From Eumeta japonica (lineage: Eukaryota > Arthropoda > Insecta > Lepidoptera > Psychidae), in assembly GCA_005406025.1 (NCBI GenBank), contig BGZK01000098.1, positions 372,001 through 436,000 of the forward strand: a DNA stretch of 64,000 bases, written 5' to 3'. Each line of letters starts with the position of its first letter. Within the stretch, counting starts at the first letter, position 1. Positions 11,160-21,749 of the stretch are shown one piece after another. The position numbers and the translations under genes were made by a program. A model generated the notes under the pieces. The model was not told the DNA's origin. It searched no databases and saw only the letters and a list, made by a program, of their open reading frames with translations.

Positions 11160-12025
11160 ACGACTGCAAACGAAAGATTTCCATTTTCAAAAAAAACGAA
11201 GAGTATTGATATTATTTTCTTTTTTAAAATCTAATTAATGTTGCATCTTTACCAGCCAGTATTTACTCTTTTTGGTTCCAAAAAGTTTTTACCTCATTCT
11301 CACTTTGTAGTAAACGCCTCTTGTATATAACAATTGCTTATATTTTAGGGCAAAATTTTAAACACACGAAATCGTCGAGCTTGCATGAAACGATTAATGG
11401 ATGTCAGTAAAGCAAGAGAGATATGCAAACTTCGTGACTACTATGTGCAAATGTCTTCGCGTATCCTTCTGAAAAATATGCTTAAAATATTATTATTACC
11501 TATTTATACTCTCTCGAAAAGCTGTAAAACTATAATTAAATCTATTACAATAAATTATATTCGTTATTTTATTTAATCGTTTCAATGTCTGTTTACCTTA
11601 CGACCTACGTCAACAACTACTCTTTATTGGCATTCAACTTAAATAGCTTTGAACTTTGGACTCTTTTATATCGACATCACCTCAAGTCTGTACGGCCAGC
11701 GGTCGTTTTCACTTTATATTCGCCGCAGCGTTCCATTCTTGAAGTAATTGTTGCCAAATAGTTACGACTACTGGCAACACGGAAGTTTCTTGTTGGCTCC
11801 CTAATGGCTCACGTTTCAGACGGAAGGCCGTTGAGTCGTGTTAAATGTTCTATGCCGAATTTCAATAAATGAAACACTTGACTAAATATCTTTTGCTATT
11901 AAATAATTGGCTAGATATTGTGCAATTTTGGTTGGTATTTGTTTTATCTTATCTTAGCCAAAGCGAACAAATTAAAACGAGACTTTTATAGATATTCATG
12001 ATTTCTATTTCAATTTAGCGATGTA
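11160..12025. other. AT-rich non-coding stretch
   Basis: No gene is supported. A 63-codon frame at 11385-11576 (plus) is AT-rich and matches nothing. A modestly GC-richer patch at 11690-11850 contains short inverted words (GTTGCC...GGCAAC) but no clear signal. Confidence 0.4.
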
Positions 12026-12143
12026 GTGAATGGATATTGAAAGAGTTAGACTTCAATTTGGATCGACATTAGAAATAGAGTGCAGACGTAGGAGACCGCA
12101 ATCTGCTGTCGAAATAAAAAATTACAATGGCGATGTAATCGAC

Positions 12144-12311
12144 TTATTTATATATAATTTTAAACGCTATCTGAAGAATCGACAATTCGCCCCCAGCGTG
12201 CTCGCTGCTACCGCCACTGTCGAGGAACCCGAAGTCCGAGTCGCGTTTGCCGCCCGCCCGACGCACGAGCGTCGTTCCACTCGCGGCTGTTTCTTCTGTA
12301 CCTCCGATGGT
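12144..12311 (-). CDS. Possible coding exon in a GC-rich patch (strand uncertain)
   Basis: A GC-rich patch (about 12190-12310) is flanked by AT-rich DNA. On the minus strand it is open from stop to stop with a plausible protein composition, for example 'GKRDSDFGFLDSGGSSEHAG', followed by 'ELSILQ'. On the plus strand an ATG at 12030 also runs 118 codons through the same patch to 12386, with an Ala/Arg/Thr-rich middle. The codon boundaries of the two frames coincide, so base composition does not separate them. An acceptor-like TACAG stands upstream on the minus strand near 12296, but no good donor is visible. I recognise no family. It may be an exon on either strand or a GC-rich conserved non-coding element. 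Confidence 0.2.
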   Translation of the reverse strand, partial: TIGGTEETAASGTTLVRRAGGKRDSDFGFLDSGGSSEHAGGELSILQIAFKIIYK

Positions 12312-12745
12312 TCAGATGTATTTAGATATATGAGATACGTATTACTGCAAGTAATGATAACTAGATTAATAAATTATTGTTCATAATTAGCTTGTTTCTC
12401 ATAAACACGGCCTACATGTCCGGGAACCCTGAGTCTGGTCTAGAACCTTCGCGAACCCGACAATTTACTATTTGATAAAGTAAAAGGTAAACAAAAATCC
12501 TTCTGAATTCTTTGACTATTCACACTCTTACTAACAAAAGATTCGAAATATACAAAAGATTCCAAAATATAGTACTTTAATTGTTTCTTATTTATGGATT
12601 TATGCCTTTATATTAGCACAAACTAAACAATAGGGTATACCGCTTTTGATACTAAGCAGACGAGGGGAGCGCGGGGAGATAGGTCGGCCGGCAGTCGGGG
12701 CAGAGAACAAATCTGCATTTCTTTATTGGATTAGTTTATTTTGCC

Positions 12746-12850
12746 TGTCCCCATAGCCCGATGTCATATGACATTTGCTCTGGGGACACGCCGCGAATAT
12801 TCATTAGAAGGTTCGTGCTACAGAAGTAGGCCGTTCGAGCGCTATATATA
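12746..12850. promoter_or_regulatory. Nested dyad with adjacent TATA box
   Basis: TGTCCCCA at 12746-12753 and its complement TGGGGACA at 12781-12788 symmetrically flank the perfect palindrome ATGTCATATGACAT (12761-12774). About 55 bp to the right, TATATATA occupies 12843-12850 in the context 'GCGCTATATATAAGC'. A GC-rich tract lies to the left (12660-12710). The layout resembles a dimeric-factor site beside a core promoter. The TATA box reads in both directions, so the direction is not decided. Confidence 0.35.
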
Positions 12851-13199
12851 AGCTGGGATCTGGTTTATTTATAAAAATTATGTTTTAGGAAATTGGAATT
12901 TTAACTACGGCATCTAAGTTTAAACACGAAAATTGAATACGTGTAAGAAATGATTTCTAAATGTATAAGAAATACAATAGGTCATTTGCAATAATTCATT
13001 TCTCTACTGTATAGACGTAGGTAACGTCTATCAAGTCAACATTGTCATATGCGAGTTTTTGTCTTTTGCCTGTATAATTATGTAGCACCTGCAAAGAGTG
13101 CTATCACAGTATAAAAATCCCAACAAGACTAAATGAGTTGTTGATATATAACATAAATAGAAACAGATCAAGGTTTCGTCCCTGTAGCATCTCCACATT

Positions 13200-13500
13200 A
13201 GACCAGAGGTGCAGACGATGAAAAGTATTGCTTTTTAACCAGAAACACTGGATTCGAATCCTGACCACGGACGATATCATCAACCTGTCTTAACGCAAGT
13301 CAAATTTAATCACTCGTTCCGTGTCTTGGAGAGAGTTTTCATTACATTGGTGACGACAGTCTTTGTCAGCCCTTAACTTATACTAGGCCAAGTTGGAGCG
13401 CCAATGTTAAGACCGAATCCCTCAATTTGAATGGAAAGCTTATGGAGGGATATGCCTCAGGAACTGTTGTGTTAGATTAATTCACCCCGCTTAGCAGGGG
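13200..13500 (+). mobile_element. tRNA-derived SINE copy, old
   Basis: A pol III B-box-like 'GGATTCGAATCC' near 13249 follows an A-box-like 'GAGGTGCAGACG'. The body then contains 'TTCCGTGTCTTGGAGAG' and 'TGACGACAGTCTTTGTCAG', which parallel 'CCCCGTGCCTCAGAGA' and 'TGACGATGGTCATTGGCAG' in the copy at 20110-20360. This matches a common lepidopteran SINE body. The copy is diverged and not functional as a tRNA. Confidence 0.55.
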
Positions 13501-13763
13501 CATTATCAATAAAATCAGACACCACAAGTTCTCGAGCCTAATATATGATTTGAAACATGAAGTATAATAATTATTTATAAAATTCGATTTTGGTAGTAAG
13601 TTATGAAGTTTCAATTCTTAGAAATCAGTGTCTAATATTTGTCAAATAAAGATATTCTAGACGTTAATGTCATATATTACCTACTTATAATGAAAATAAA
13701 ACTGTAATTAATGACCAAAAAAAGGAGTTAAAATAAATATCATTCTATTTACTAGTTGGTACT

Positions 13764-13877
13764 AGTAGAAATAAATGACATGATGTTTTTTTATCGTAGA
13801 TAACATTTATAACAAAATCATCATGACATTCATTTTACTTCTACTACATTCATTCAGTAGAAATCAACGTCATGATG
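13764..13877. repeat. Three alternating copies of a ~22-bp motif
   Basis: The motif 'AGTAGAAATAAATGACATGATG' (split as AGTAGAAATAA + ATGACATGATG) occurs at 13764-13785 (forward), as a diverged reverse complement at 13819-13845, and forward again at 13856-13877. The middle copy can pair with either neighbour, so two alternative stems are possible. Non-coding. Confidence 0.6.
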
Positions 13878-14086
13878 TTTTATAATAGATAATATATATA
13901 ATAAAAAATTATGACATGACGCGTATAACAAACACGTGTTATTCATGACATGTATAACACATAATTTTATAGGCGACGCACCTTCCACAAGCAACAAATC
14001 AAAGTGATCGTTGCTGGTAAAAGTACAAAGAACAGATCATACTGATGCCGTAACCCCCTACCCGCATCCGACAAACGCACGTACAC

Positions 14087-14107
14087 TATAAAAGTGTCAC
14101 TTTTATA
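14087..14107. promoter_or_regulatory. 21-nt palindrome containing divergent TATAAAA boxes
   Basis: TATAAAAGTG-T-CACTTTTATA is a perfect odd palindrome. It carries a TATAAAA box on each strand, so it could be a core promoter element in either direction or an accidental inverted repeat. I see no exon beside it. Confidence 0.3.
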
Positions 14108-14199
14108 ATCGCCTCACTGCTGACTTATCTCTTCTCTATAAGTCTATATCTCTCCCACGGTCTTCATATTTCAGGATCTAGGATTCGACCTCAAGTAAC

Positions 14200-15480
14200 A
14201 TGTAACAAGTAACATGGGTAATTGAAGTAATACATTGTCCCTCACGGTGTGTTGCTGACAACGTACCCGGGAACATAAGCGGCGACGGCAGTTTGAAATA
14301 AATGAAAATTGGAAAATGTGTTTTTGGGTAATACAAATTTAATTCCAAATGTTCGTGACTTTCTAATCTTACAACGCCAATCGCTCATATTAAGGAGAAT
14401 CTCAGTTTATATATGAAAATACTGATAACTTATTTGTGAAAGAAATTTCAAAATCGTTAAAGAAAAACATTTTTAATAAAGATTTTTAAATAAATAAAAA
14501 AAATGTTAATATAAAAATTTAAATTAAGAGCATTTGATAATCTATACCGATTACTATCGATGTAGATTTGGTTCTACAAATTATTATAAAGTGAGTTTAC
14601 ATCTCAGTTGATCACATAAAGTTATAAACTTATTTATGGCGGTCTTTGTTCAATAACGAGCTTATAGATATTTAAATGGTAAATAGATATTTACACTTAA
14701 ATAAATCTAAGACCATAACTTTTTATAATTCCTTGGTCAAAAGGATAAATAATATAAAATTTCTGATCACTTTGATGACTAATATTCATGGGCATAACCG
14801 GCTCGACTTTTTGTCGGGTTGCCTCTTTTTTTGAAACATTTTTCTTCGAAAATAACCACCCATAAATTTCTTACCCATGCTTCTTGAGGGAAAACTGCCT
14901 TACAGACGAATGGTACATTCATATTATAAAGACTCATTTGGATTAGTTGTATACATATATGAATATATCAATAACCTATGAGATATTCATAAAAAAAAAT
15001 CAAATAAACTTTCTATTAAATTGCATTACTCAACGGTTTATATGGCATCAGTAGATCAAACAAACTTAGAATAAGTCCAAAATTCAGTTTCTACAAAGTA
15101 GTAGAAGATGAGTAGATTTAACAAAAATAACTACCGAGTTATGGTCACACTTAAGTCGTATACGTACTTGGTGATGAAATTACGAGGTCCACGGCTCATT
15201 ACGCCCGTCCGCTCAAGAAAAGTGGTTCCATGAAACAGTATTATTATATTTATTTCTGTTAATGTCTGAGTATTGTATTACATTTTTATTGTTTTCGCGC
15301 GACTTAATCTGAATTTTGTCTACAAAAATAGTCCGTTAAGTTTTGATCACAAAAATACAAACTGAAAAAATGCTGCTTTAAACATTTTGAAACTTTTTAT
15401 TTTAAATATGCTTTTTTATAATCAGTTTATACTTTTTTTTTCGTTCACTTAGTACTGCTGGTATCTATATGTATAAAATA
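14200..15480. other. AT-rich non-coding stretch
   Basis: I see no supportable gene, repeat or RNA in this interval. Confidence 0.45.
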
Positions 15481-15486
15481 AAAACG

Positions 15487-15735
15487 ACTTTTCTTTTGTC
15501 CGGGCATCGATTAAAAACTACTGAACGTAGCGGTATGGGACCGACCGTTGGACGAGGAATCGTTTGCAGATGGTTTTATTTTTATTGCGGCTCAATTCTG
15601 GTCCCGCTCGGTTTTGATACCGGTCTCGTTCTCGATTGTGACCCGAGTTCCGGGTATCGATTCTGCCTCTCGTCCGGATTCCGCTGCCAGTCACGGTTGC
15701 TTGTTTGAATTCGGGATAAATGTAAATGAAAATAA
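15487..15735 (+). repeat. Dispersed repeat fragment, 'GTCCGGGCRTCG' type
   Basis: The segment begins 'TTGTCCGGGCATCGATTAAA' and continues 'ACTACTGAACGTAGCGGTATG'. The start is shared with 23463-23540 ('TTTGTCCGGGCGTCGGTCAA', 'TTAAACGTATCGGTATAGG'). Two overlapping open frames cross the GC-richer second half (15548-15742), but they have no ATG near the start and no recognisable family, so I treat them as repeat sequence. Confidence 0.4.
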
Positions 15736-15739
15736 AATG

Positions 15740-17095
15740 TAGACTATATTATTCGGAGATAGTGCAAGTTTATAGAATGAATCAGTGAGAGCTTTTTTAT
15801 AAAAAACAATTATTTCTATATTATACAATCGCACTAATTCCTGCCCACGCGACCATCGTGAAAAACGTGTCTCACCATTTATAATAAGCCACATTGATAT
15901 CAAATTTTATAATGGTACATTAAAATTAAAAAGTTTCAAAGTTTCAAAAGTTTACATTTAAAAAGTAAATTCATTCTTAGCGGATACCGTCTCCCCGTGA
16001 GGAATCTATGTATATGCTGCATTTATACTTTTTGAGATTTCGTGATTAATCAGATATATATATATATTAATACCACTTATATTACACTTTAATACCACTA
16101 TAAGTGTTATAATTAAAACCTGACTGACTGATCAACGCAAAGGCAAAACGACTGAATATACAAATTTTAAATTTTGTACAAAGCTTATTTTATAATTTAT
16201 ACAAGTGTTAAGATAAAATTGTGTGAATTCCTTCATCAAGGCAGGGAAAAATTCATTGTGAAATTTGTATAGGCGTACCGTTAATTGAAATGTCGTTGAA
16301 ATTGACGTTTGGGCTCTTTGGAACACTCTTGGAAACACCTTTTTCAGGGCATTTGATAATTTGACCCTAAAGGGAGTAAAATGAAATTGAAAGTTTGTAA
16401 ATATGTTTATAAGTACTACTAGTTTTTAAGTTGAGATTATAAAATTTGGTATTTTCGTAATCTAACAATTAATATGTAATGAAGTCTTTGTTACTAATGA
16501 AGAGATCTGTATTTTTAGAGTTTTTATAACTCTAATAAGAATCGCTAATTTGAAAAGAAACTGTATATATACTTATAGGCGTATGATATACTCGATACAA
16601 CGAATCGAGAACAAAACCAAATCGACATCGAAATCGAGAAGAAAATCGACATTGTGATAGTCAGAAATCGACTGCGATATTGTTCGATAGAAAAGGTGAA
16701 GAACTCGTTCTATGTTAGCGCCGACGGAGTAGTGTGCGAATGCTAGTCACTAATAAAAAAGGTATAAATTTCACAAATAAAATACATATATGCAGGGATG
16801 GTGCATTGTTCATTTTCATGCGACAGGGCCGGAGCGCCATAAAATGTGACAAAAGGAGACGTCACTAGCACTTTTATGACATTTCGTATCGAAAACAGTG
16901 AGCTGAAGTTGTAATATGACGGTACGGAGACCCGTTGGCGTATAAACAATCTACTTATTAAAGGTTTATAAACTTTTTCTCAGCTACATATTTCGCGATT
17001 TTATTACCTTTCAAAATCATTAATTTTGTGTCACCTGTCTTTAGTTTTCGAACCAAGTGCCTTAAAAATCTCTAACAGGCACAATAATTGAGATG
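15740..17095. other. AT-rich non-coding stretch
   Basis: I see no gene. A run of 'AATCGA(C/G)A' steps at about 16600-16670 is a weak degenerate simple repeat. Confidence 0.4.
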
Positions 17096-17099
17096 TAGC

Positions 17100-17131
17100 T
17101 TTTTTTTACTCTATGAATAGAGTAAAAAAAA
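17100..17131. repeat. Perfect 14-bp inverted repeat with T/A runs
   Basis: TTTTTTTTACTCTA (17100-17113) pairs exactly with TAGAGTAAAAAAAA (17118-17131) across a 4-nt loop. Simple hairpin, no other context. Confidence 0.7.
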
Positions 17132-17599
17132 CTATTTTTGTATACAATTTGGTAACATTTTTTTTAGATAATCTACAATCATTAGTTCTCAATAGTGGCA
17201 ATCCAATAGACTGAAATCGTTTTCAGCCCGTATGGACACGCATGTGTTTTTCAGTGCCATGGCTTTTTGCCATTCAGATATACATACGTGCAGATATTAC
17301 TTTAAACAAATATTTAATTTATAAGAAATGACGTGATATACGCCTCTTTTAAACTTAGTACAATCACAAATTGTATTTCATTGCGCTTGGTAACATAAAA
17401 CCCGGATGCTGACGTGCGATTTTCAAATTGACCAATACTGATTTTATTTTCAATAGTCATTTTCTAATTATTTAATGCTTCTGCGCACTCGTATTTTATT
17501 CGTGATTTTTTCGTGTTCCACAACCTTCTAATTATTTACGTCTTTTCTCATACGCGGTACCCTAAAAAAACATATATATATTTCGAGCTCTAGATAATA

Positions 17600-18400
17600 T
17601 TTCACGCTATAGCACATATTGTTATCGTCGGACCGGCGTACATAAATCTACGAAATAAGGCTGGCCCGCTCCTTGGTCTGCGTCCGCAAAGTTCTCCTAC
17701 GACGAAACATTCTAGCAAACAACATAAAACAATGTATTACGTAGTAACCCGGCCGCGTCCTTTTTCGGCGTTACTATAGCTTATTAGGAGTAGCTAGATA
17801 TTTTTTTATGCGGAGTCTCGTGGAAACGTCGCGGGCGCATCCCAGTATCGGTTGAGCAACAAAATGTCTGGCCTATTAAAAAATATCGAGGACTATCCGA
17901 AACAATGACTAGCGGTCATAAGAATTACTGTGGCATCATGTTTATTAAAATAACACCCCAAGATATGTAATAATCCATTAAACGGGTTTTAATGACATTT
18001 TCATTAGAATACTCCTCGAGATCCAGAACGAAATATGGGCTCCATCATTCAATCAAAAATATTTTTTCTAATGAACTTACTAACTTAACACATAAGCTTA
18101 TAATGATATAGCATGAAATTCATTACAATATCATTGTCACTCGTAAATCATTTCTTTTAAAGCAGTTCCATTACATTTCAAAAATTTAGTTACGGAAATC
18201 GAGAAATGAAAGTGAAAACTACAACCAGAACTCCGCATCATTACCAGAAGTCGTAATCGGAATCGTAAATTGGAATCACACTAGAAGTTAGAACCGAAAC
18301 CGGGCCGGAGCCGAAAACTACAAACGAGATCTACATCTACGCGGGCGACCCCACGAGGAAGAATTAACTCATGCACAAAACACACCTAGTGAGGATCAGA
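17600..18400. other. Interspersed GC-richer non-coding DNA left of a candidate promoter
   Basis: Stretches at 17620-17720, 17745-17860 and 18290-18360 are richer in GC and CpG than their surroundings but carry no repeat that I recognise and no clear open frame. This is a typical appearance for conserved upstream regulatory DNA. It lies 0.1-0.9 kb before the TATA box at 18502. Confidence 0.25.
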
Positions 18401-18501
18401 GGAAATAATTTTCAGGAATTTGAGCACGCGTGTACTCCGTTATTTAGACTCTGCGTGGAAGTCAAAAAAAAAACACGCAAAACGGAACGTGCCAAGATTT
18501 T

Positions 18502-18690
18502 TATATATAGCCGGCTCGAGGGCCAGTGCGGCGTGTTTAAAGGGCATAATAACGCGGGCCGGAGATAACGCGGCCGCTGTCAAATATTGCACACGTTCCT
18601 CGCGGGAATCCAGAATCCGTCAAGGATTGTCGGTGGAAGTTTCCTCTTTTTTTTTTAGATCAAAGCAAACACTAAAGGTCAGACGGCCAG
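18502..18690 (+). promoter_or_regulatory. Candidate TATA promoter with 5' non-coding exon
   Basis: TATATAT at 18502-18508 lies in the context 'TTTTTATATATAGCCGGC' and is followed by a GC- and CpG-rich stretch (18510-18625), as expected for a 5' UTR. A near-consensus splice donor, GGCCAG|GTGAGTAT, falls at 18690/18691, about 160 nt after the expected start site near 18532. The open frame that spans this region (18420-18803) begins upstream of the TATA box and has no ATG until late, so I read the exon as non-coding. The evidence is sequence signals only; no transcript is known to me. Confidence 0.35.
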
Positions 18691-18829
18691 GTGAGTATAT
18701 CCTTATAAAGCGGTTTAATGTCAGTGAAATGCCGTACCGAAAGGGAAAAAAAATAGGTTTAAGCCTGACAATGCTTTCGGTTAGGAGAATGTCACGTGTG
18801 TAACTCTAGCTGTGTCGCGCGACTCCGTG

Positions 18830-20100
18830 CGCGCGGAATGTATTTAATGTTGTGGAAATTGTTCCGCTATCGAAGTAAGGTTTTGAAAAAAAACGAACAA
18901 CGCCATCTATCGATCCTTTGACCGTGATCGATGTTTGTGTCACTGCGGTGGACGTGAGAAAATTTCTGTGAGTGTCTTGCGAAATCGAAAAAAAAATTCG
19001 TGATCCGATTGCGCTGAAGTAGAGCCCGAGTTTCGCTCAGGTTGCTTGAAAAAATTCTATGAAATTTTTTCTAGTACTATTGGAGATTAGCGCGTTCAAG
19101 CTAACAGTTAAAGTTTAAAGAAATATTTTTTTACACTCCCACATCATCAGCAATAAGCTTTTGAAAAATATTTTCAATATACAGACACGACTGTCCTACA
19201 GTATTATTATAATAGGTGTGTAAAATTCGAAATTGTGTTTTTGAAGAAATGGTAGTTTACACTCATATGATGATAACACTTAACACTGCATCACGATGGT
19301 TGAGGCCGAGTAAATGATTCAAAAAGTTATTTCAAACTTAACTTTAATAATTATTACAAGATTCATTTGTCCGAACAATATGATGCACGCCATTCAGAAA
19401 GACATCTATAATTTTAGAACTGATCAAAAGAAATATTTCAACGTCATATATATTGTATACATAAAGTTCAACACATTTGGACTCTTAAAAAGTTGACGTA
19501 CATAGATATACTATGGAAATTTCAACACTCCATGTATATAAAGGTATTAAAAATAGAAGGTTTTTAAATAAATTACATTCCAATATGATGAGTAAGTCAG
19601 ACAGACAAACATTAGAATGGTATTTTAAAATAGTGATACCATATGTAAGACGTTTCATAATTATGAAAACCAATAAAATGCTCGATTCGCGGAAAACGGG
19701 ACATCTAGCCACATTAGTGACTATTCATTTTATTCTTTTTATCGTATTATTTAAATGGCTTTAACAATTATTTATAGGCTAATCAATTATAATTGACATA
19801 AAACATGTGTTAGAAGACATATTTTTTTGGCATTCCAGCACAACCAAGAGTCTACTATCTAGGAATAATCTACTATCTGTGGTTTTCACAATCAACTACG
19901 ACTAGAGAGCCTTCATAAAAAGAGCTTTTTTCAGTTTTAAAAGGGATCACAAAATTATCATGAAGCAAGTTAAATAAGAATATGCATTAATGTTTCTTAC
20001 ATTTTTGAAATAGACATTCTTTATCAGGCAGGTAAAAGTTTATTTTTTACTTTTTTTAAAGTATTGCAATACAGTAAATATGTACAACACAATAATATTT
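18830..20100. other. AT-rich stretch, no gene recognised
   Basis: Two AT-rich frames, 19314-19496 and 19513-19764 (both plus, both starting with ATG), are 60 and 83 codons long. They match nothing I know and have the codon make-up of random AT-rich DNA. Confidence 0.35.
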
Positions 20101-20109
20101 TGGTAATGA

Positions 20110-20360
20110 CAAGAAAGTGAACGAGTCTTGCTCGCTAATCACTACTCTTCGGTTCATCGCTGATGTGATTACGTATCAGAAAGCACCTGCTTTGAACCTG
20201 GCCATGGGCGACTTGCCCTACAAGTTTTTAATTTAAGTTAGATCATTCGCCCCGTGCCTCAGAGAACATGTTAAGCTGTGGGTGCGGAACATTGCCACGG
20301 TATTAATGACGATGGTCATTGGCAGCCCCAACCACACTGGGCCAGCGGTCGAGCTTCTAG
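20110..20360 (+). mobile_element. Lepidopteran SINE copy
   Basis: Body blocks 'CGCCCCGTGCCTCAGAGAAC', 'GTTAAGCTGTGGGTGC', 'TGACGATGGTCATTGGCAG' and 'CACACTGGGCCAGCGG' are those of a SINE body common in moths and butterflies, and partly match 13310-13420 in this window. The tRNA-like head near 20145-20200 is diverged. Confidence 0.55.
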
Positions 20361-20419
20361 TTCTTAAATGAATAGATTGTGAGACGGAAATTATGCAGGA
20401 AATGAAATGAAGCACAAAC

Positions 20420-21555
20420 TATAAATACAATAACAACGGAGAACACTATAAATTTATTCAATACAGATATGGCGTATTGTACAATTTTAAAAAATAAGAG
20501 AAAACACTAATACTATAGTATACAAACAAATATATGTTTAAGTATAGCACACAATGTTTAGCAACAAACGGTTTACAAAAATATATAACTTCATGTCAAT
20601 ATTTTCCTTTACTTCTTAAGAATATATGAATAAGTTGTTCATATATTCTGTCGAATCGTTTGTAGCCGCTTTTATCTGATTACAAGACAATTATGCGCCA
20701 TGACGCATCGTGTCCGGGTTCGAGAGCCGATACCAAATCGGTTTGCCTTTCGTCCGATATCAAATTGCTTCCGAAATTGGAAAAAAAAGAGTTTTTTGTG
20801 GATCTAACAATGTTACGGCGCCGGCAGAATTTTCGAAATGACGCCAAAAGTACATCTTTAATGACGTATCATTTCATGTACTTGTTTTCCTACAACTAAA
20901 TTTATGGTGTATTATTTATGTATTAATACACAGGACAAAGTGTTTTTCGTCCAAATTAAAAAAAACAAGTAAACATTTTTTTTTGTTATTCCGTAAAGAC
21001 GTATTTTTACCACCAAGAAAAGTTTTATAATTTTTCATTTATCAAGCTTTGTTATCTGTCTGTCTGTCCACATAAAAAGTTATAATTAACTTCCGGAACA
21101 CGTTTCGTTACTCAAACAAGTAAACTTTTTGACTATTACACCATCTCGTTCGCTGGTGTTCGTATGAAAAAATGAACATTGCTTTCGGCGATCATCTTAA
21201 GCCATCAAGATATTCTTATACAAATGCTGTTACACTCAAAAGTAACAGTTGACAACTCGCACTTTGCGTTACATCGGCAATCGTTGTATTAAGTTTTCTC
21301 GAAGACAGAATTCAAAGTCCGATGACGTCATCACGATAGGGCCGACATCGGAACATTCAAACGAAGACAACAAAACCCATCCAACCGAACGCAGATTTAC
21401 ATTTAACGAGAACAAACTTTGTTAGTATTCGCTGTCCGAACAGAGGAGACTGAGTCGTAAAAGTTCTTCACGTACAAGAACAATGAACAATACTCCTGAA
21501 TCTTTTGTATTCGTAACTGTCGGTGACGCGAGCTTCGCGAAGAGTGTACCAAGTG
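20420..21555. other. AT-rich stretch with one ATG frame of unknown nature
   Basis: A 68-codon ATG frame at 20693-20899 (plus) starts in a GC-richer patch ('TGTCCGGGTTCGAGAGCC'), which also resembles a pol III B-box. I cannot decide between a degraded SINE and a chance frame. A short CTGTCTGTCTGTC run lies near 21055. Confidence 0.3.
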
Positions 21556-21559
21556 GAGA

Positions 21560-21745
21560 TTTGTGATAGGTTTTCTCAAAGGACAAATGAGGGCATTGGT
21601 TACCAGATACAACCAAAGTACTGCCCATGGCCTCCCGTAACCCTAAGAGAGTCCGTAGGGCGTTGCCATCAGCGGATTGGATGGTAAGATCATTCCAGAT
21701 TTTTATCGTGCGTGGTAGAAAATTAGGGACGTAAAGTACGACGGT
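21560..21745 (+). repeat. Dispersed lepidopteran repeat, 'GCCCATGGMCWCCCG' type
   Basis: Contains 'CTGCCCATGGCCTCCCGTAA', 'CCGTAGGGCGTTGCC', 'ATTCCAGATTTTTATCGTG' and 'GTGGTAGAAAA'. The first blocks match the copy at 52030-52360 ('GTGGCCCATGGACACCCGCA', 'GGTGTGTTGCCGG'). I know this block order from many lepidopteran genomic sequences. Diverged and non-coding. Confidence 0.5.
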
Positions 21746-21749
21746 GGCA

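Noticed and set aside
13240..13262. tRNA-like B-box GGATTCGAATCC
   Set aside because: No cloverleaf can be built around it, and the downstream body matches a SINE.
15548..15742. 64-codon frame in GC-richer sequence
   Set aside because: It starts with TTG and follows directly from a repeat head shared with 23463-23540.
18420..18803. The longest open frame in the window (127 codons, plus)
   Set aside because: It begins with TTG, has no ATG until near its end, spans a TATA box and a splice donor, and has the Lys/Arg/Ser-rich make-up of shadow frames in GC-rich leaders. The promoter-exon reading explains the region better.
20693..20899. 68-codon ATG frame
   Set aside because: It is unclear whether this is a degraded SINE (B-box-like GGGTTCGAGAGCC inside) or chance, and no domain is seen.
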